Assembly: GCA_964636385.1 (NCBI GenBank)
Contig: CAZWSC010000075.1
Location: 1 to 49,551, forward strand
DNA: 49,551 nucleotides
Direction: 5' to 3'
From: CAZWSC01 sp964636385
GTDB taxonomy: Bacteria > Eisenbacteria > RBG-16-71-46 > CAIMUX01
The translations under genes and the position numbers were made by a program. Shown piece after piece: positions 42,987-49,551 of this stretch. Every line of letters begins with the position of its first letter. Position 1 is the stretch's first letter. Below the pieces are notes generated by a model. That model saw only the letters and a program-made list of their open reading frames with translations. It did no database searches and was not told where the DNA came from.

Positions 42987-44216
42987 TCAGAAGTCCTTGA
43001 ACACCTCTACAGATCGGGGAAGGGAGGTCGCGAAGATGTAGTCGGTCGCCGGATCAACCTGCCATGAGTTGTGCAACTCGCCGTCATCCGCGTGATGGCA
43101 GTAGATCCGTCCGTTCTCCCTGTTCAGGTCCCAGATGTGATCCCCGTCGTGGTTGATTGCACATGCCGCATCGGCGAAGGGAATCTCGACCGTTGCAACG
43201 CTCCTGTAGCATCCCCCGCTCGCAGGATCGATACAGACGATGTAGACCTTCTCATCCGCGAGGTCGGCAGCAACCAGGATCCTGCCGTTTCCCGACAGGG
43301 CGAAGTTGCCGCCCCTGATGTTCCAGGCCAGAGATGAGCCGGGAATCGTCAGGGTCTCGGATGTCCGGCTGGCCATGTCGAGGAGGATGATCTTGTCCGA
43401 TTCGCCCTCCGTCCTGTGCGGACCGAATGCCACAGGGACAGCGCCTGCATGGTAGAGGAAGCTGACCCGGCCCGCAGTTGGGTACGGGATTCTGTCTCCC
43501 AGGGCGCCCTCTTCCACATCCAGGACCTCGAATCCGCTGTCTGTCGCGATGAACAGGGTCTCTGAGTCGTGGTGAAAGGCCTCTCCGTGGGAGTTTGCGG
43601 CTATCTCCACCTCATAGATGATCGTGTCCGCGACAGCGTCGATGCCCCGTGCCCACTCTTCCTGCATATGCGTGGCGACGATGATCCCGTGCGAGTAGAA
43701 GGCCGCCGAATGCGGAGATCCGTGGTTGATCGTGCGCGGTGTCCGGGTGGCCACATCGATGAGCGTGAAGGTAGCATCCCCGTCGTTCGCATAGATGACA
43801 TAGTCGCCGTGATCATCAACCCCCTGGTGCACGTTGTTCGGGCCTGTCGGGACGACACTCAGCTTCTCAGGGATCTCCATATGCGCGTGGTCGCCGTGCA
43901 TGTGAAACCCCTGGCTGAAGGCATGAGCCGAACCTCCCCTGCCCATCCAGACAGTCGGCTCCGAAGAAGGCCCTGCAGAAGCCTGGCGCATCATCGGATG
44001 GCTTTCACCAGTCAGGGTCGCCTTCAGTTCGCCCGTGTCGGCGTCATGGATCCAGATGGTTCCGCTATCGTCGTCCAAAGCCCAGATCCAGGTGTAGAGA
44101 TCAGCCTCGGGGTCGTCACCCGGCCCGAGGGGCTTGTCGTCATCACTGCATCCGCCAAGGAGGATCGCCGAGCAGACCAGGAGCGCACTCAGCGTGGTCA
44201 GAAATGGACACTTCAT
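42987..44216 (-). CDS. lipoprotein, AztD-like zinc-chaperone beta-propeller
   Basis: 409 aa. Lipobox LLGG-Cys23 gives a lipid-anchored periplasmic protein. The mature part has repeated four-stranded blades of a beta-propeller (TLIDVATRTP, KIILLDMASRTS, KVYIVCIDPASGG). A His motif His105-Met-His107-Gly-Asp-His110-Ala-His112 lies before the first blades, and more than 20 other His are spread through the chain. This resembles AztD, a periplasmic zinc metallochaperone that delivers zinc to an ABC binding protein. The operon position supports it; direct family membership needs a search. First gene of the operon. Confidence 0.75.
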   Translation of the reverse strand: MKCPFLTTLSALLVCSAILLGGCSDDDKPLGPGDDPEADLYTWIWALDDDSGTIWIHDADTGELKATLTGESHPMMRQASAGPSSEPTVWMGRGGSAHAFSQGFHMHGDHAHMEIPEKLSVVPTGPNNVHQGVDDHGDYVIYANDGDATFTLIDVATRTPRTINHGSPHSAAFYSHGIIVATHMQEEWARGIDAVADTIIYEVEIAANSHGEAFHHDSETLFIATDSGFEVLDVEEGALGDRIPYPTAGRVSFLYHAGAVPVAFGPHRTEGESDKIILLDMASRTSETLTIPGSSLAWNIRGGNFALSGNGRILVAADLADEKVYIVCIDPASGGCYRSVATVEIPFADAACAINHDGDHIWDLNRENGRIYCHHADDGELHNSWQVDPATDYIFATSLPRSVEVFKDF

Positions 44217-44368
44217 GTGTAGCCTCCGTTCTCATGTCTCAGATGCCGCTGTCCGGCCGCAATCGTCTCTCGCCCGGGAGAAAAGCCGCATCGGCTGCGA
44301 TCATGACCAAAGCCATCGAGGCAACCAGTTATCGTGTTGTGGGCAAAGGTTTTATGCCGCACCTCCAT

Positions 44369-44384
44369 GTGCTATTGATAGCAC
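44369..44384. promoter_or_regulatory. 16-bp palindrome overlapping promoter of metal operon
   Basis: GTGCTATTGATAGCAC reads as GTGCTAT-TG-ATAGCAC, two perfect 7-bp inverted arms. It overlaps the 3' edge of the -10 hexamer and the likely transcription start. An AT-rich palindrome here is what a Zur-, MntR/DtxR- or Fur-type metal repressor site would look like. ATAGCA half-sites recall MntR boxes loosely. No regulator gene is in the window. Confidence 0.6.
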
Positions 44385-44410
44385 TGTATCCTCTATTGTC
44401 TATGTGTCAA
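44383..44410 (-). promoter_or_regulatory. sigma-70-type promoter of the metal-uptake operon
   Basis: On the minus strand, TTGACA (44410-44405, perfect -35), 16-nt spacer, TACAGT (44388-44383, 4 of 6 for -10). The expected start is ~44376, leaving a ~160-nt leader before the ATG at 44216. Confidence 0.65.
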
Positions 44411-44718
44411 GTGCTGAACCATGGGAAATCGGGTTCAAGTCTGGACGACGCGGCGGGGCCGGGAGTCCTCCCGGAAGCGGTGGAGAATGGCTCGTAACGC
44501 TGCGTATCAAGGCGGCGATGCCGATGCAGTTAGTGTGGCCAGGTGAGCAGTTGCAGCATAACCAGGCCTCCGGATCAGAGTGGGAGTACATCTAACCATG
44601 TTCAGATGGCATGAACCGGAGACCGATAAGGAATCGGGCTCAGGCTGGACAGGGCCTTGCTGCAGAGTCGGATAAGGTCGCCGACCGGCGCCCCGAACAG
44701 CCCATTACCTCAATGGTT

Positions 44719-44747
44719 TTGACTTCCGGCAGCCAGGATCCTACTGT
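44719..44747 (+). promoter_or_regulatory. possible promoter of Cys-rich/ABC operon
   Basis: TTGACT (44719-44724), 17-nt spacer, TACTGT (44742-44747). The -35 match is good and the -10 match weak; it is 36 nt upstream of the first ATG of the operon. Confidence 0.4.
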
Positions 44748-44783
44748 TGTTCCCGTGCTGCGGCCCCTTGAACGGAAGCAGAC

Positions 44784-45206
44784 ATGGTGCAGAAGATGAG
44801 ATCACCAACCGCACATCAGTTGTCCGTGTTCATCATCGTCACAGCGCTCGTGGCGTCGATGTCGTCCGTCTATGCCCCGGAACGATGCAGGTGTTCGGAC
44901 AGCGAATCCGGCTGGACCGAAGCCCTCCTTGCTCCCCCGGCCGAGGTCTGCGCCTGCTGCAGCGACGTTTGCATCCCGGTTCACACCTGCCGCAAGGCGG
45001 AGTGCAGCCACCGCGCCCAGGCGGGCCAATACTCGGTCATTACGGAATCCAGGCGTATGCAGCAGAAGGAGGCCGGGACCCGGCAGGCCTTCGAGGCCAG
45101 CCATACCTCGGGTGCGGCCGCCTTCTCGGTAAGGACTCTCCCTGTTCTCCGCATCGGCATCCCCTCAGTGCCAAGGCACATCACAACGACGATACTCCTG
45201 ATCTGA
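44784..45206 (+). CDS. small Cys-rich exported protein
   Basis: 140 aa. A hydrophobic segment at ~12-30 acts as a signal or anchor. Residues ~35-75 are dense in Cys (CRCSDSE..., VCACCSDVCIPVHTCRKAEC), with eight cysteines, probably metal-binding or disulfide-rich. The remainder is polar, and the tail (TTTILLI) is mildly hydrophobic. The ribosome site is weak, and an alternative start is the ATG five codons on. I do not recognise a family. Position at the head of a lipoprotein-permease-ATPase operon, divergent from metal uptake, suggests a metal-related role. This is a moderately confident gene call because other frames overlap. Confidence 0.5.
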   Translation: MVQKMRSPTAHQLSVFIIVTALVASMSSVYAPERCRCSDSESGWTEALLAPPAEVCACCSDVCIPVHTCRKAECSHRAQAGQYSVITESRRMQQKEAGTRQAFEASHTSGAAAFSVRTLPVLRIGIPSVPRHITTTILLI

Positions 45207-45358
45207 TCCCCCCTCCTGCCGGGGCAATGAACTGCCCCGGGTATTCCCGGCAGACTCCGCCGGTGGAGTGTATCCGCACTTACGCATGCGAATCCCCGCG
45301 CAGAGCGGCATCACGGTGGAGATCCCTCAGTCGGAATCCGTTGAGAAAGGACAGTACG

Positions 45359-45859
45359 ATGAACACAGGCAAGATCACCAATCGTCAGGCCGGCTCGGCC
45401 GCTGTTTCGACGCCATCCCGGGCGCAGTCCCGGGCGTCATCCCGCGCGTCTTCCACAGCACCCCACGCAGCGCCCGCCGTGGCGACTCTCCTCGCGATCG
45501 CAGTGGCGCTAGCCCTGACAGCCGCCGGCACGGGCGGATGCGGGAAGGACCCGGACCTCAAGCTGGGCGTCGAGATCCCCTCAGGCGAGCCCGTCGTGAG
45601 ACTCGCCACGGTGCTCGAGAACCCCGATGAGTACAACGGCAGGAAGGTCGTCATGCAGGGGATCGTCTCCGGCCAGTGCTCCGCCCTGTGCGAGTTCTTC
45701 ATGCTGGACGGCGCCCACACAGCCACCATCTACCCCCAGGGGTTCAGGTTCCCCAGGCTGGACAGGGGCAGGAACGTGACAATCTACGCGCAGATCACGA
45801 GCGGCGAAGGACAGGTCGTCCTCTCCGCCGTGGGGTTGCGCATGGAACAGGAGAGATAG
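45359..45859 (+). CDS. OB-fold lipoprotein
   Basis: 166 aa (ATG at 45359, AAAGGA upstream; the frame is open from 44747). A long Ser/Ala-rich N-region precedes the hydrophobic stretch and lipobox (GTGGC, Cys near 62). The mature ~105 residues look like an OB-fold (ATVLENPDEYNGRKVVMQGIV, then beta strands), similar to the small exported OB proteins of the DUF4920/tRNA-anti-like type. It has two Cys in SGQCSALCEFF. The stop abuts the next ATG (TAG|ATG). It likely works with the ABC permease. Confidence 0.72.
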   Translation: MNTGKITNRQAGSAAVSTPSRAQSRASSRASSTAPHAAPAVATLLAIAVALALTAAGTGGCGKDPDLKLGVEIPSGEPVVRLATVLENPDEYNGRKVVMQGIVSGQCSALCEFFMLDGAHTATIYPQGFRFPRLDRGRNVTIYAQITSGEGQVVLSAVGLRMEQER

Positions 45860-47035
45860 ATGACATTCTGGAAGGTCGCTCTAAGCAACCTCAGGCGAAA
45901 CCCGGTCCGCAGCGTGCTGACCGGACTCAGCCTGGCAGTATCGGCCGCCACGCTCAGCGTGGCGCTGGCCCTGGACAGGGGTTATACATCCGCGGTCACG
46001 GACGACCTGGTCAACCGGACCGGTGTGCACATGTACGTCACGAAGGAAGGCTGTCCGATCGAAGCCGCCGCCGTCATCGCCCAGGGCGGTCTCAGCCCGC
46101 TCTACGTGGACGAGGAGATCGTGGAGATGGTGGCACGGATGCCGCAGGTCGACGTCGTCCTCCCCTTCAAGCTCTTCGCGATCACAACCGATGACGGGAT
46201 GCGCACCGACATCTTCATGGGCGTCACGGATGGGATCCTGGAGATGAAGCCGGACTGGAGCTTCGCGAAGGGCGGCTGGTTCGAGTCGGACGACAGCGTG
46301 ATCCTGGGCGCGGAGATGGCGCTGATCGAGCTTCTCGACATAGGCGATCGCATGTACAGCGAGATGTTCGACCGCGAGTTCGTCGTCACCGGGATCCTCG
46401 AGCGCAATTTCAGCCAGGACGACGGGGTCTTCTTCCTACCCCTGGCGACAGCCCAGGAGCTTGTCGGCCGGGAGGGCAAGCTCTCGGCCATCGCAATCAA
46501 ACTGCACGACATCTCGATCATGGACGCGACCCGCAACCTGATGCGCGCAACGATCCCGGAGGATCACTTCGTGATCGGCTCGAAGGAGCTGAGCGAGGGG
46601 ATCCTGGAGTTCTTCGGCGCGACCCGGGCGATCATGCTCGTCATGGTCTTCGTCGCGGTTGTGATCTCGATCTTCGGCGTTGTGAACACGATGCTGATGA
46701 CGGTGCTCGAGAGGCGCAGGGAGATCGCGTACCTCAAGTGCGTGGGTGCGGGCAGGCGTGACCTGCTGCGCCTGATATCGCTGGAGACGCTTGCCATCGC
46801 CATCGCAGGCAGCGCAGTCGGCGCCATCGCAGGAGCGCTCCTGAGCCCGGTCTCGGGCCACATGCTGCGCAGGTTCCTGGTGGCGTACATCCCCTCGGGG
46901 GCGATAGCAAAGCCGGACTTAGGCATCGCGCTGCTGGCCTTCGTCGGCTGCACGCTGATCGGGCTTGGCTGCTCGATATACCCGGCCATGCGCGCTGCGC
47001 GGATCGTGCCGATGGAGGTGCTGAGGAATGAATAG
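45860..47035 (+). CDS. MacB/LolC-like ABC transporter permease (FtsX family)
   Basis: 391 aa. TM1 ~20-38, a large periplasmic MacB-type domain ~40-265, then three C-terminal helices (~270-300, ~320-350, ~365-385). VVNTMLMTVLERRREIAYLKCVGA is the typical FtsX cytoplasmic motif. Such permeases act as mechanotransmitters, moving lipoproteins, peptides or drugs rather than ions. The coding end overlaps the ATPase by 8 nt. Confidence 0.92.
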   Translation: MTFWKVALSNLRRNPVRSVLTGLSLAVSAATLSVALALDRGYTSAVTDDLVNRTGVHMYVTKEGCPIEAAAVIAQGGLSPLYVDEEIVEMVARMPQVDVVLPFKLFAITTDDGMRTDIFMGVTDGILEMKPDWSFAKGGWFESDDSVILGAEMALIELLDIGDRMYSEMFDREFVVTGILERNFSQDDGVFFLPLATAQELVGREGKLSAIAIKLHDISIMDATRNLMRATIPEDHFVIGSKELSEGILEFFGATRAIMLVMVFVAVVISIFGVVNTMLMTVLERRREIAYLKCVGAGRRDLLRLISLETLAIAIAGSAVGAIAGALLSPVSGHMLRRFLVAYIPSGAIAKPDLGIALLAFVGCTLIGLGCSIYPAMRAARIVPMEVLRNE

Positions 47036-47699
47036 CAACGGGCAGATTATACAGCTCGAGAACGTCTCGAAGCTCTACAGGCGTGGTTCTGAGACCGTGG
47101 CCGCCGTGCAGGACGTCTCCCTCGCCATCGAGGCAGGCGAACACGTCGCGGTTGTCGGCCACTCCGGCTCCGGCAAGACGACGCTCCTGAACATGATCGG
47201 CTGCATGGACCGCCCCTCCGGCGGGAGGATCACCGTCAACGGCCGCAGGCTGGAAAAGGCGAGCGAAGCGGAGCTGACCAGGTTCAGGCGCGCCGCGTTC
47301 GGGTTCGTCTTCCAGCAGTTCTTCCTGATACCGACCCTGAACGTCCTCGAGAACGTCAGCCTGCCGACCCTCTTCAGCAGGACTAAGAATGCGTCGAAGG
47401 CAAAGGAGCTCCTGGAGATGGTCGAGATGGGCCATCGGCTCACGCATCGGCCGGGCGAGCTTTCGGGCGGCGAGATGCAGCGTGTCGCGATCGCGCGCGC
47501 GCTCATCAACTCGCCACCAATACTGCTGGCTGACGAGCCGACCGGGAATCTCGACTCCCGGAACGGCGACAAGATCATGGAGCTCTTCGACCGCCTGAAC
47601 CAGGGGGGCGTGACGGTCATCGTGGTCACCCACAATCACGATCTCGTCAAGCGCTGCAGAAGGACGGTGCACATGGAGGACGGCCGGATCAGCGGTTGA
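47028..47699 (+). CDS. ABC transporter ATP-binding protein (LolD/MacB type)
   Basis: 223 aa. Walker A GHSGSGKTT, Q-loop FGFVFQQFFLIPTL, signature LSGGEMQR, Walker B LLADEPTGNLD and H-loop VTHNHD identify the LolD/MacB/FtsE group. Overlaps the permease gene by 8 nt. Partner of that permease; no LolE- or TolC-like gene is adjacent. Confidence 0.94.
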   Translation: MNSNGQIIQLENVSKLYRRGSETVAAVQDVSLAIEAGEHVAVVGHSGSGKTTLLNMIGCMDRPSGGRITVNGRRLEKASEAELTRFRRAAFGFVFQQFFLIPTLNVLENVSLPTLFSRTKNASKAKELLEMVEMGHRLTHRPGELSGGEMQRVAIARALINSPPILLADEPTGNLDSRNGDKIMELFDRLNQGGVTVIVVTHNHDLVKRCRRTVHMEDGRISG

Positions 47700-47740
47700 G
47701 GCGGCAGGGGGGCGGAAACAGCCGAAACCACGAAATGCGC

Positions 47741-47922
47741 TAGCCCGGGTTGTTCGTGAAACTCGTTACGAGACAGCGGAAAGGCGCGGGAGACAAGGCG
47801 CGCGCGGCTCTCGCGACGCAGGCATACTCACTGCAGTATGTCGAGGAGCGAGAGCAAGCGCAACGCAGTATTCGCGCGCCTTTCCGGTGTCGCAGTAGAG
47901 GGATCTTGAATAACCCGGGCTA
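47741..47922. repeat. 182-bp palindromic, MITE-like element
   Basis: Ends TAGCCCGGGTT and AACCCGGGCTA are perfect 11-bp inverted arms. The two halves remain partly complementary throughout (GCGGAAAGGCGCG opposite CGCGCCTTTCCG; a central CATACTCACTGCAGTATG hairpin). It has no reading frame. Such elements are typical of non-autonomous transposons or extended REP-like repeats; I know of no source transposon in this window. Confidence 0.7.
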
Positions 47923-48151
47923 AACACACGCGAAAGGGTGGAAAGGAAAAGGGCTCACGCGAAGGCGCGAAGGGGGTTGTTTGACGAACCCTTCGTGGCT
48001 GGTTCCTTGGATAGGGCCCGGGGTTCACCCGCAGGCCCTGCTGCCCGCCGGTGGCCTTCGGTCTCACCTCTGAACACGGTCTTCCTGATTCTCCCTCCCG
48101 ATCTTCTCTGTCTTCCCTTTCGCGCCCTTTCGCGCTCTTTCGCGTGTTTCG
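47923..48151. repeat. second imperfect inverted repeat abutting the palindrome
   Basis: An ACACGCGAAAGgGtGgAAAG-type arm at 47926-47946 is matched by the complement of 48115-48151 (ACACGCGAAAGAGCGCGAAAG). Between them lies sequence with GGGTT...AACCC. It may be a separate repeat family inserted next to the first. Confidence 0.5.
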
Positions 48152-48193
48152 TAGTTCCTCCTCCCTCCGTAGTTCCTTCCGTCCGTAGTTCCT
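48117..48193. repeat. tandem short repeats
   Basis: CTTTCGCG recurs at 48117, 48127 and 48137 (period 10), followed by CGTAGTTCCT at 48150, 48169 and 48184. A low-complexity, pyrimidine-rich tract upstream of the otsB ribosome site. Confidence 0.7.
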
Positions 48194-48263
48194 TCCCTCC
48201 AGGCCACCGTGCGGTTATGCTGGCGATCGTGTCGACACTGCACGGACGCACGGAGGAATCGTC

Positions 48264-49103
48264 ATGCAGATACTCCGCGAAGGCGCCAGCCTCGATGACT
48301 TCCTCGGGAAGGTTGCCGAAGCGCCTGAGAGAATCCTGATGCTCGACTACGACGGCACCCTCTCGCCGCACCGCGTCGAGCGCGACGAAGCCGTCCCCTT
48401 CCCCGGCATCAGGGAGCTCCTCGAAGAACTGCATGCCGTCCCCGCATGCAGGACCGTGATCGTCAGCGGAAGGACGATAGCCGACCTCAAACCCCTGCTC
48501 GGCATGGGCGACAGCTTCGAGATGTGGGGCTGTCACGGCTGGGAGCGTATGGAAGCCGGCGGTGCCTACATGGCGCCTGACCTTCCGCCCGATGTCTCGG
48601 CTGCTCTGAAGATGGCCGCCACTGCGCTGCGCGACGCGGGATACGGCGAGCGGCTCGAGACGAAGCCTGCCGGAGTCGCGATGCACACGCGCGGCATCCC
48701 GGCCGGCGGGCAGGCGAAACTCGAGCGCGAAACCCTCCTCCTGTGGAAGCCGATCGCGAAGGCTGCCGGTCTTCGGATACAAGGGTTCAACGGCGGCCTG
48801 GAGATGAGGCCCAAGGGCATGGACAAGGGGACGGTCGTCGATGCGATACTCATCGAAGCGCACCAGGATGCCGCTGCCGCCTACCTCGGCGATGACCTCA
48901 CGGATGAGGATGCGTTTCGGGCGATCGATGGACGCGGACTCGGCGTTCTGGTAAGTTCGCAGGCGCGTGAGACGGCAGCGGCGGTCAGGATAGAGCCACC
49001 GGACGAGCTACTCCTGTTCCTGCGCCGCTGGTGCATGGCCCTGGCTTCCCGCCGGACTCCGTCGCAGAGCGACGAAAACGGCAGCGCATGCGGAGGAACA
49101 TGA
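48264..49103 (+). CDS. otsB: trehalose-6-phosphate phosphatase
   Basis: 279-aa HAD-superfamily phosphatase releasing trehalose from trehalose 6-phosphate, cytoplasmic. Motif I LDYDGTLSP gives the nucleophile and acid Asp, the SGR motif lies at ~70, and motif IV YLGDDLTDEDAF has the metal-binding Asp pair. GGAGGA lies upstream of the ATG. Its TGA overlaps the otsA start (ATGA). Trehalose serves as osmolyte and stress protectant. Confidence 0.96.
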   Translation: MQILREGASLDDFLGKVAEAPERILMLDYDGTLSPHRVERDEAVPFPGIRELLEELHAVPACRTVIVSGRTIADLKPLLGMGDSFEMWGCHGWERMEAGGAYMAPDLPPDVSAALKMAATALRDAGYGERLETKPAGVAMHTRGIPAGGQAKLERETLLLWKPIAKAAGLRIQGFNGGLEMRPKGMDKGTVVDAILIEAHQDAAAAYLGDDLTDEDAFRAIDGRGLGVLVSSQARETAAAVRIEPPDELLLFLRRWCMALASRRTPSQSDENGSACGGT

Positions 49104-49551
49104 TGGACAAGACGAGACGCTTGGTGATCGCCTCCAACCGGCTCCCCTTCGTGCTGGAGAAGGAGGATGACGGCTCATGGCGTTCCGTGGCGGGCTCAGG
49201 AGGGTTGGTCACGGCACTCGCCCCCGTGCTCCGCAACCGCGGAGGGATGTGGATCGGCTGGCCCGGGATCACCGACGGATCCGACGTGTCCGAGCAGATG
49301 GAAACGGCATCCGCGCAGGCCGGGTTCACCATGAAGCCGGTAGCCCTGAGCGCCGAGGAAGTCGAAGCATACTACATCGGCCTCTCAAACGAGGTGCTGT
49401 GGCCGCTCTTCCACGATCTGCAGTCACTCTGCAACTTCGACCCCACCTACTGGAACGCCTACCTGGACGTCAACCGGCGTTTCGCCAACGTCATCCGCGA
49501 AAACTGCAGACCGGACGACTTCATCTGGGTCCACGACTACCACCTGATGTG
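49100..49551 (+). CDS. otsA: trehalose-6-phosphate synthase (3' partial)
   Basis: Runs off the window edge after ~150 codons. GT20 glycosyltransferase making trehalose 6-phosphate from UDP-glucose and glucose 6-phosphate. VIASNRLPF, GSGGLVTAL, WIGWPG, NEVLWPLFHD and WVHDYHLM match the OtsA N-terminal Rossmann domain and its sugar-phosphate site. The ATG at 49100 overlaps the otsB stop; a second ATG follows at 49103. Preceded by CGGAGGA. Forms otsBA with the previous gene. Confidence 0.95.
   Translation, partial: MMDKTRRLVIASNRLPFVLEKEDDGSWRSVAGSGGLVTALAPVLRNRGGMWIGWPGITDGSDVSEQMETASAQAGFTMKPVALSAEEVEAYYIGLSNEVLWPLFHDLQSLCNFDPTYWNAYLDVNRRFANVIRENCRPDDFIWVHDYHLM

Larger units (their letters stand above)
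44217..44783. other. 567-nt divergent regulatory region
   Basis: Separates the metal-uptake operon (minus) and the Cys-rich/ABC operon (plus). It holds a strong minus-strand promoter with an overlapping palindrome (44369-44410) and a plausible plus-strand promoter (44719-44747), listed separately. No gene is recognisable in it. Confidence 0.55.
47700..48263. other. 564-nt non-coding region with palindromic repeats
   Basis: Downstream of the ABC ATPase and before otsB. It contains a 182-bp palindromic element (47741-47922), a second imperfect inverted repeat (47923-48151) and tandem short repeats (48117-48193). No gene is recognised. Confidence 0.7.

Overview
The window is GC-rich and densely coded on both strands, from a Gram-negative (diderm) bacterium. 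The evidence is an outer-membrane barrel, several lipoproteins with lipobox cysteines, a LolD/MacB-type transporter, a periplasmic-style cyclophilin, and two secreted proteins ending in FlgD-like 'PNP...WDG...SGVY' domains. Such C-terminal domains are common in high-GC FCB-group and neighbouring candidate phyla (Eisenbacteria, Krumholzibacteriota, Latescibacterota and similar). That placement is inference; there is no rRNA or marker gene here to fix it. I saw no tRNA, rRNA, CRISPR array, intact insertion sequence or phage module.

Layout. 1-6.2 kb: a 5'-truncated penicillin-binding protein 1C, convergent with a tandem pair of GAPDH genes (the upstream copy has an altered phosphate site), then a secreted protease-like/TPR protein that has lost its catalytic residues. 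6.2-12.2 kb, all on the minus strand: OPT transporter, PLP amino-acid decarboxylase, a secreted Cys-ladder protein, an endonuclease III-like glycosylase, and a cyclophilin. 12.6-19.8 kb, plus strand: an orphan sensor histidine kinase, a secreted unknown, and a SNF2 ATPase paired with a SWIM zinc-finger protein. 19.8-25.9 kb, minus strand: a MESH1-type alarmone hydrolase, then a four-gene cluster (thioredoxin-fold lipoprotein, unknown cytoplasmic protein, membrane-anchored Lon-like peptidase with a propeller-like outer domain, zf-HC2-like protein). I consider this cluster the best candidate for an undescribed system.

26-35.8 kb: a membrane spermidine-synthase-like protein, a secreted protein with a sorting domain, a WlbA/WbpB sugar-nucleotide dehydrogenase convergent with RecJ across a 64-bp palindromic element whose two ends are the stop codons of both genes, and a secreted beta-helix protein split by one in-frame TGA. 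35.8-38.6 kb: a sulfate-type ABC transporter cysT-cysW-cysA without a binding protein. 38.9-44.4 kb: a zinc/manganese-type uptake operon running from an AztD-like lipoprotein through a His-rich outer-membrane protein, binding protein and ATPase to the permease. It has a good promoter overlapped by a 16-bp palindrome.

44.7-47.7 kb: a divergent operon with a small Cys-rich secreted protein, an OB-fold lipoprotein, a MacB/LolC-like permease and its ATPase. 47.7-48.2 kb: a long palindromic MITE-like element and further repeats. 48.2 kb to the end: otsB and the start of otsA (trehalose synthesis).

The metal-uptake operon and the divergent ABC operon share a 567-bp regulatory region and may be co-controlled. 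Starts were chosen from Shine-Dalgarno matches, and many neighbouring genes overlap by 1-8 nt.
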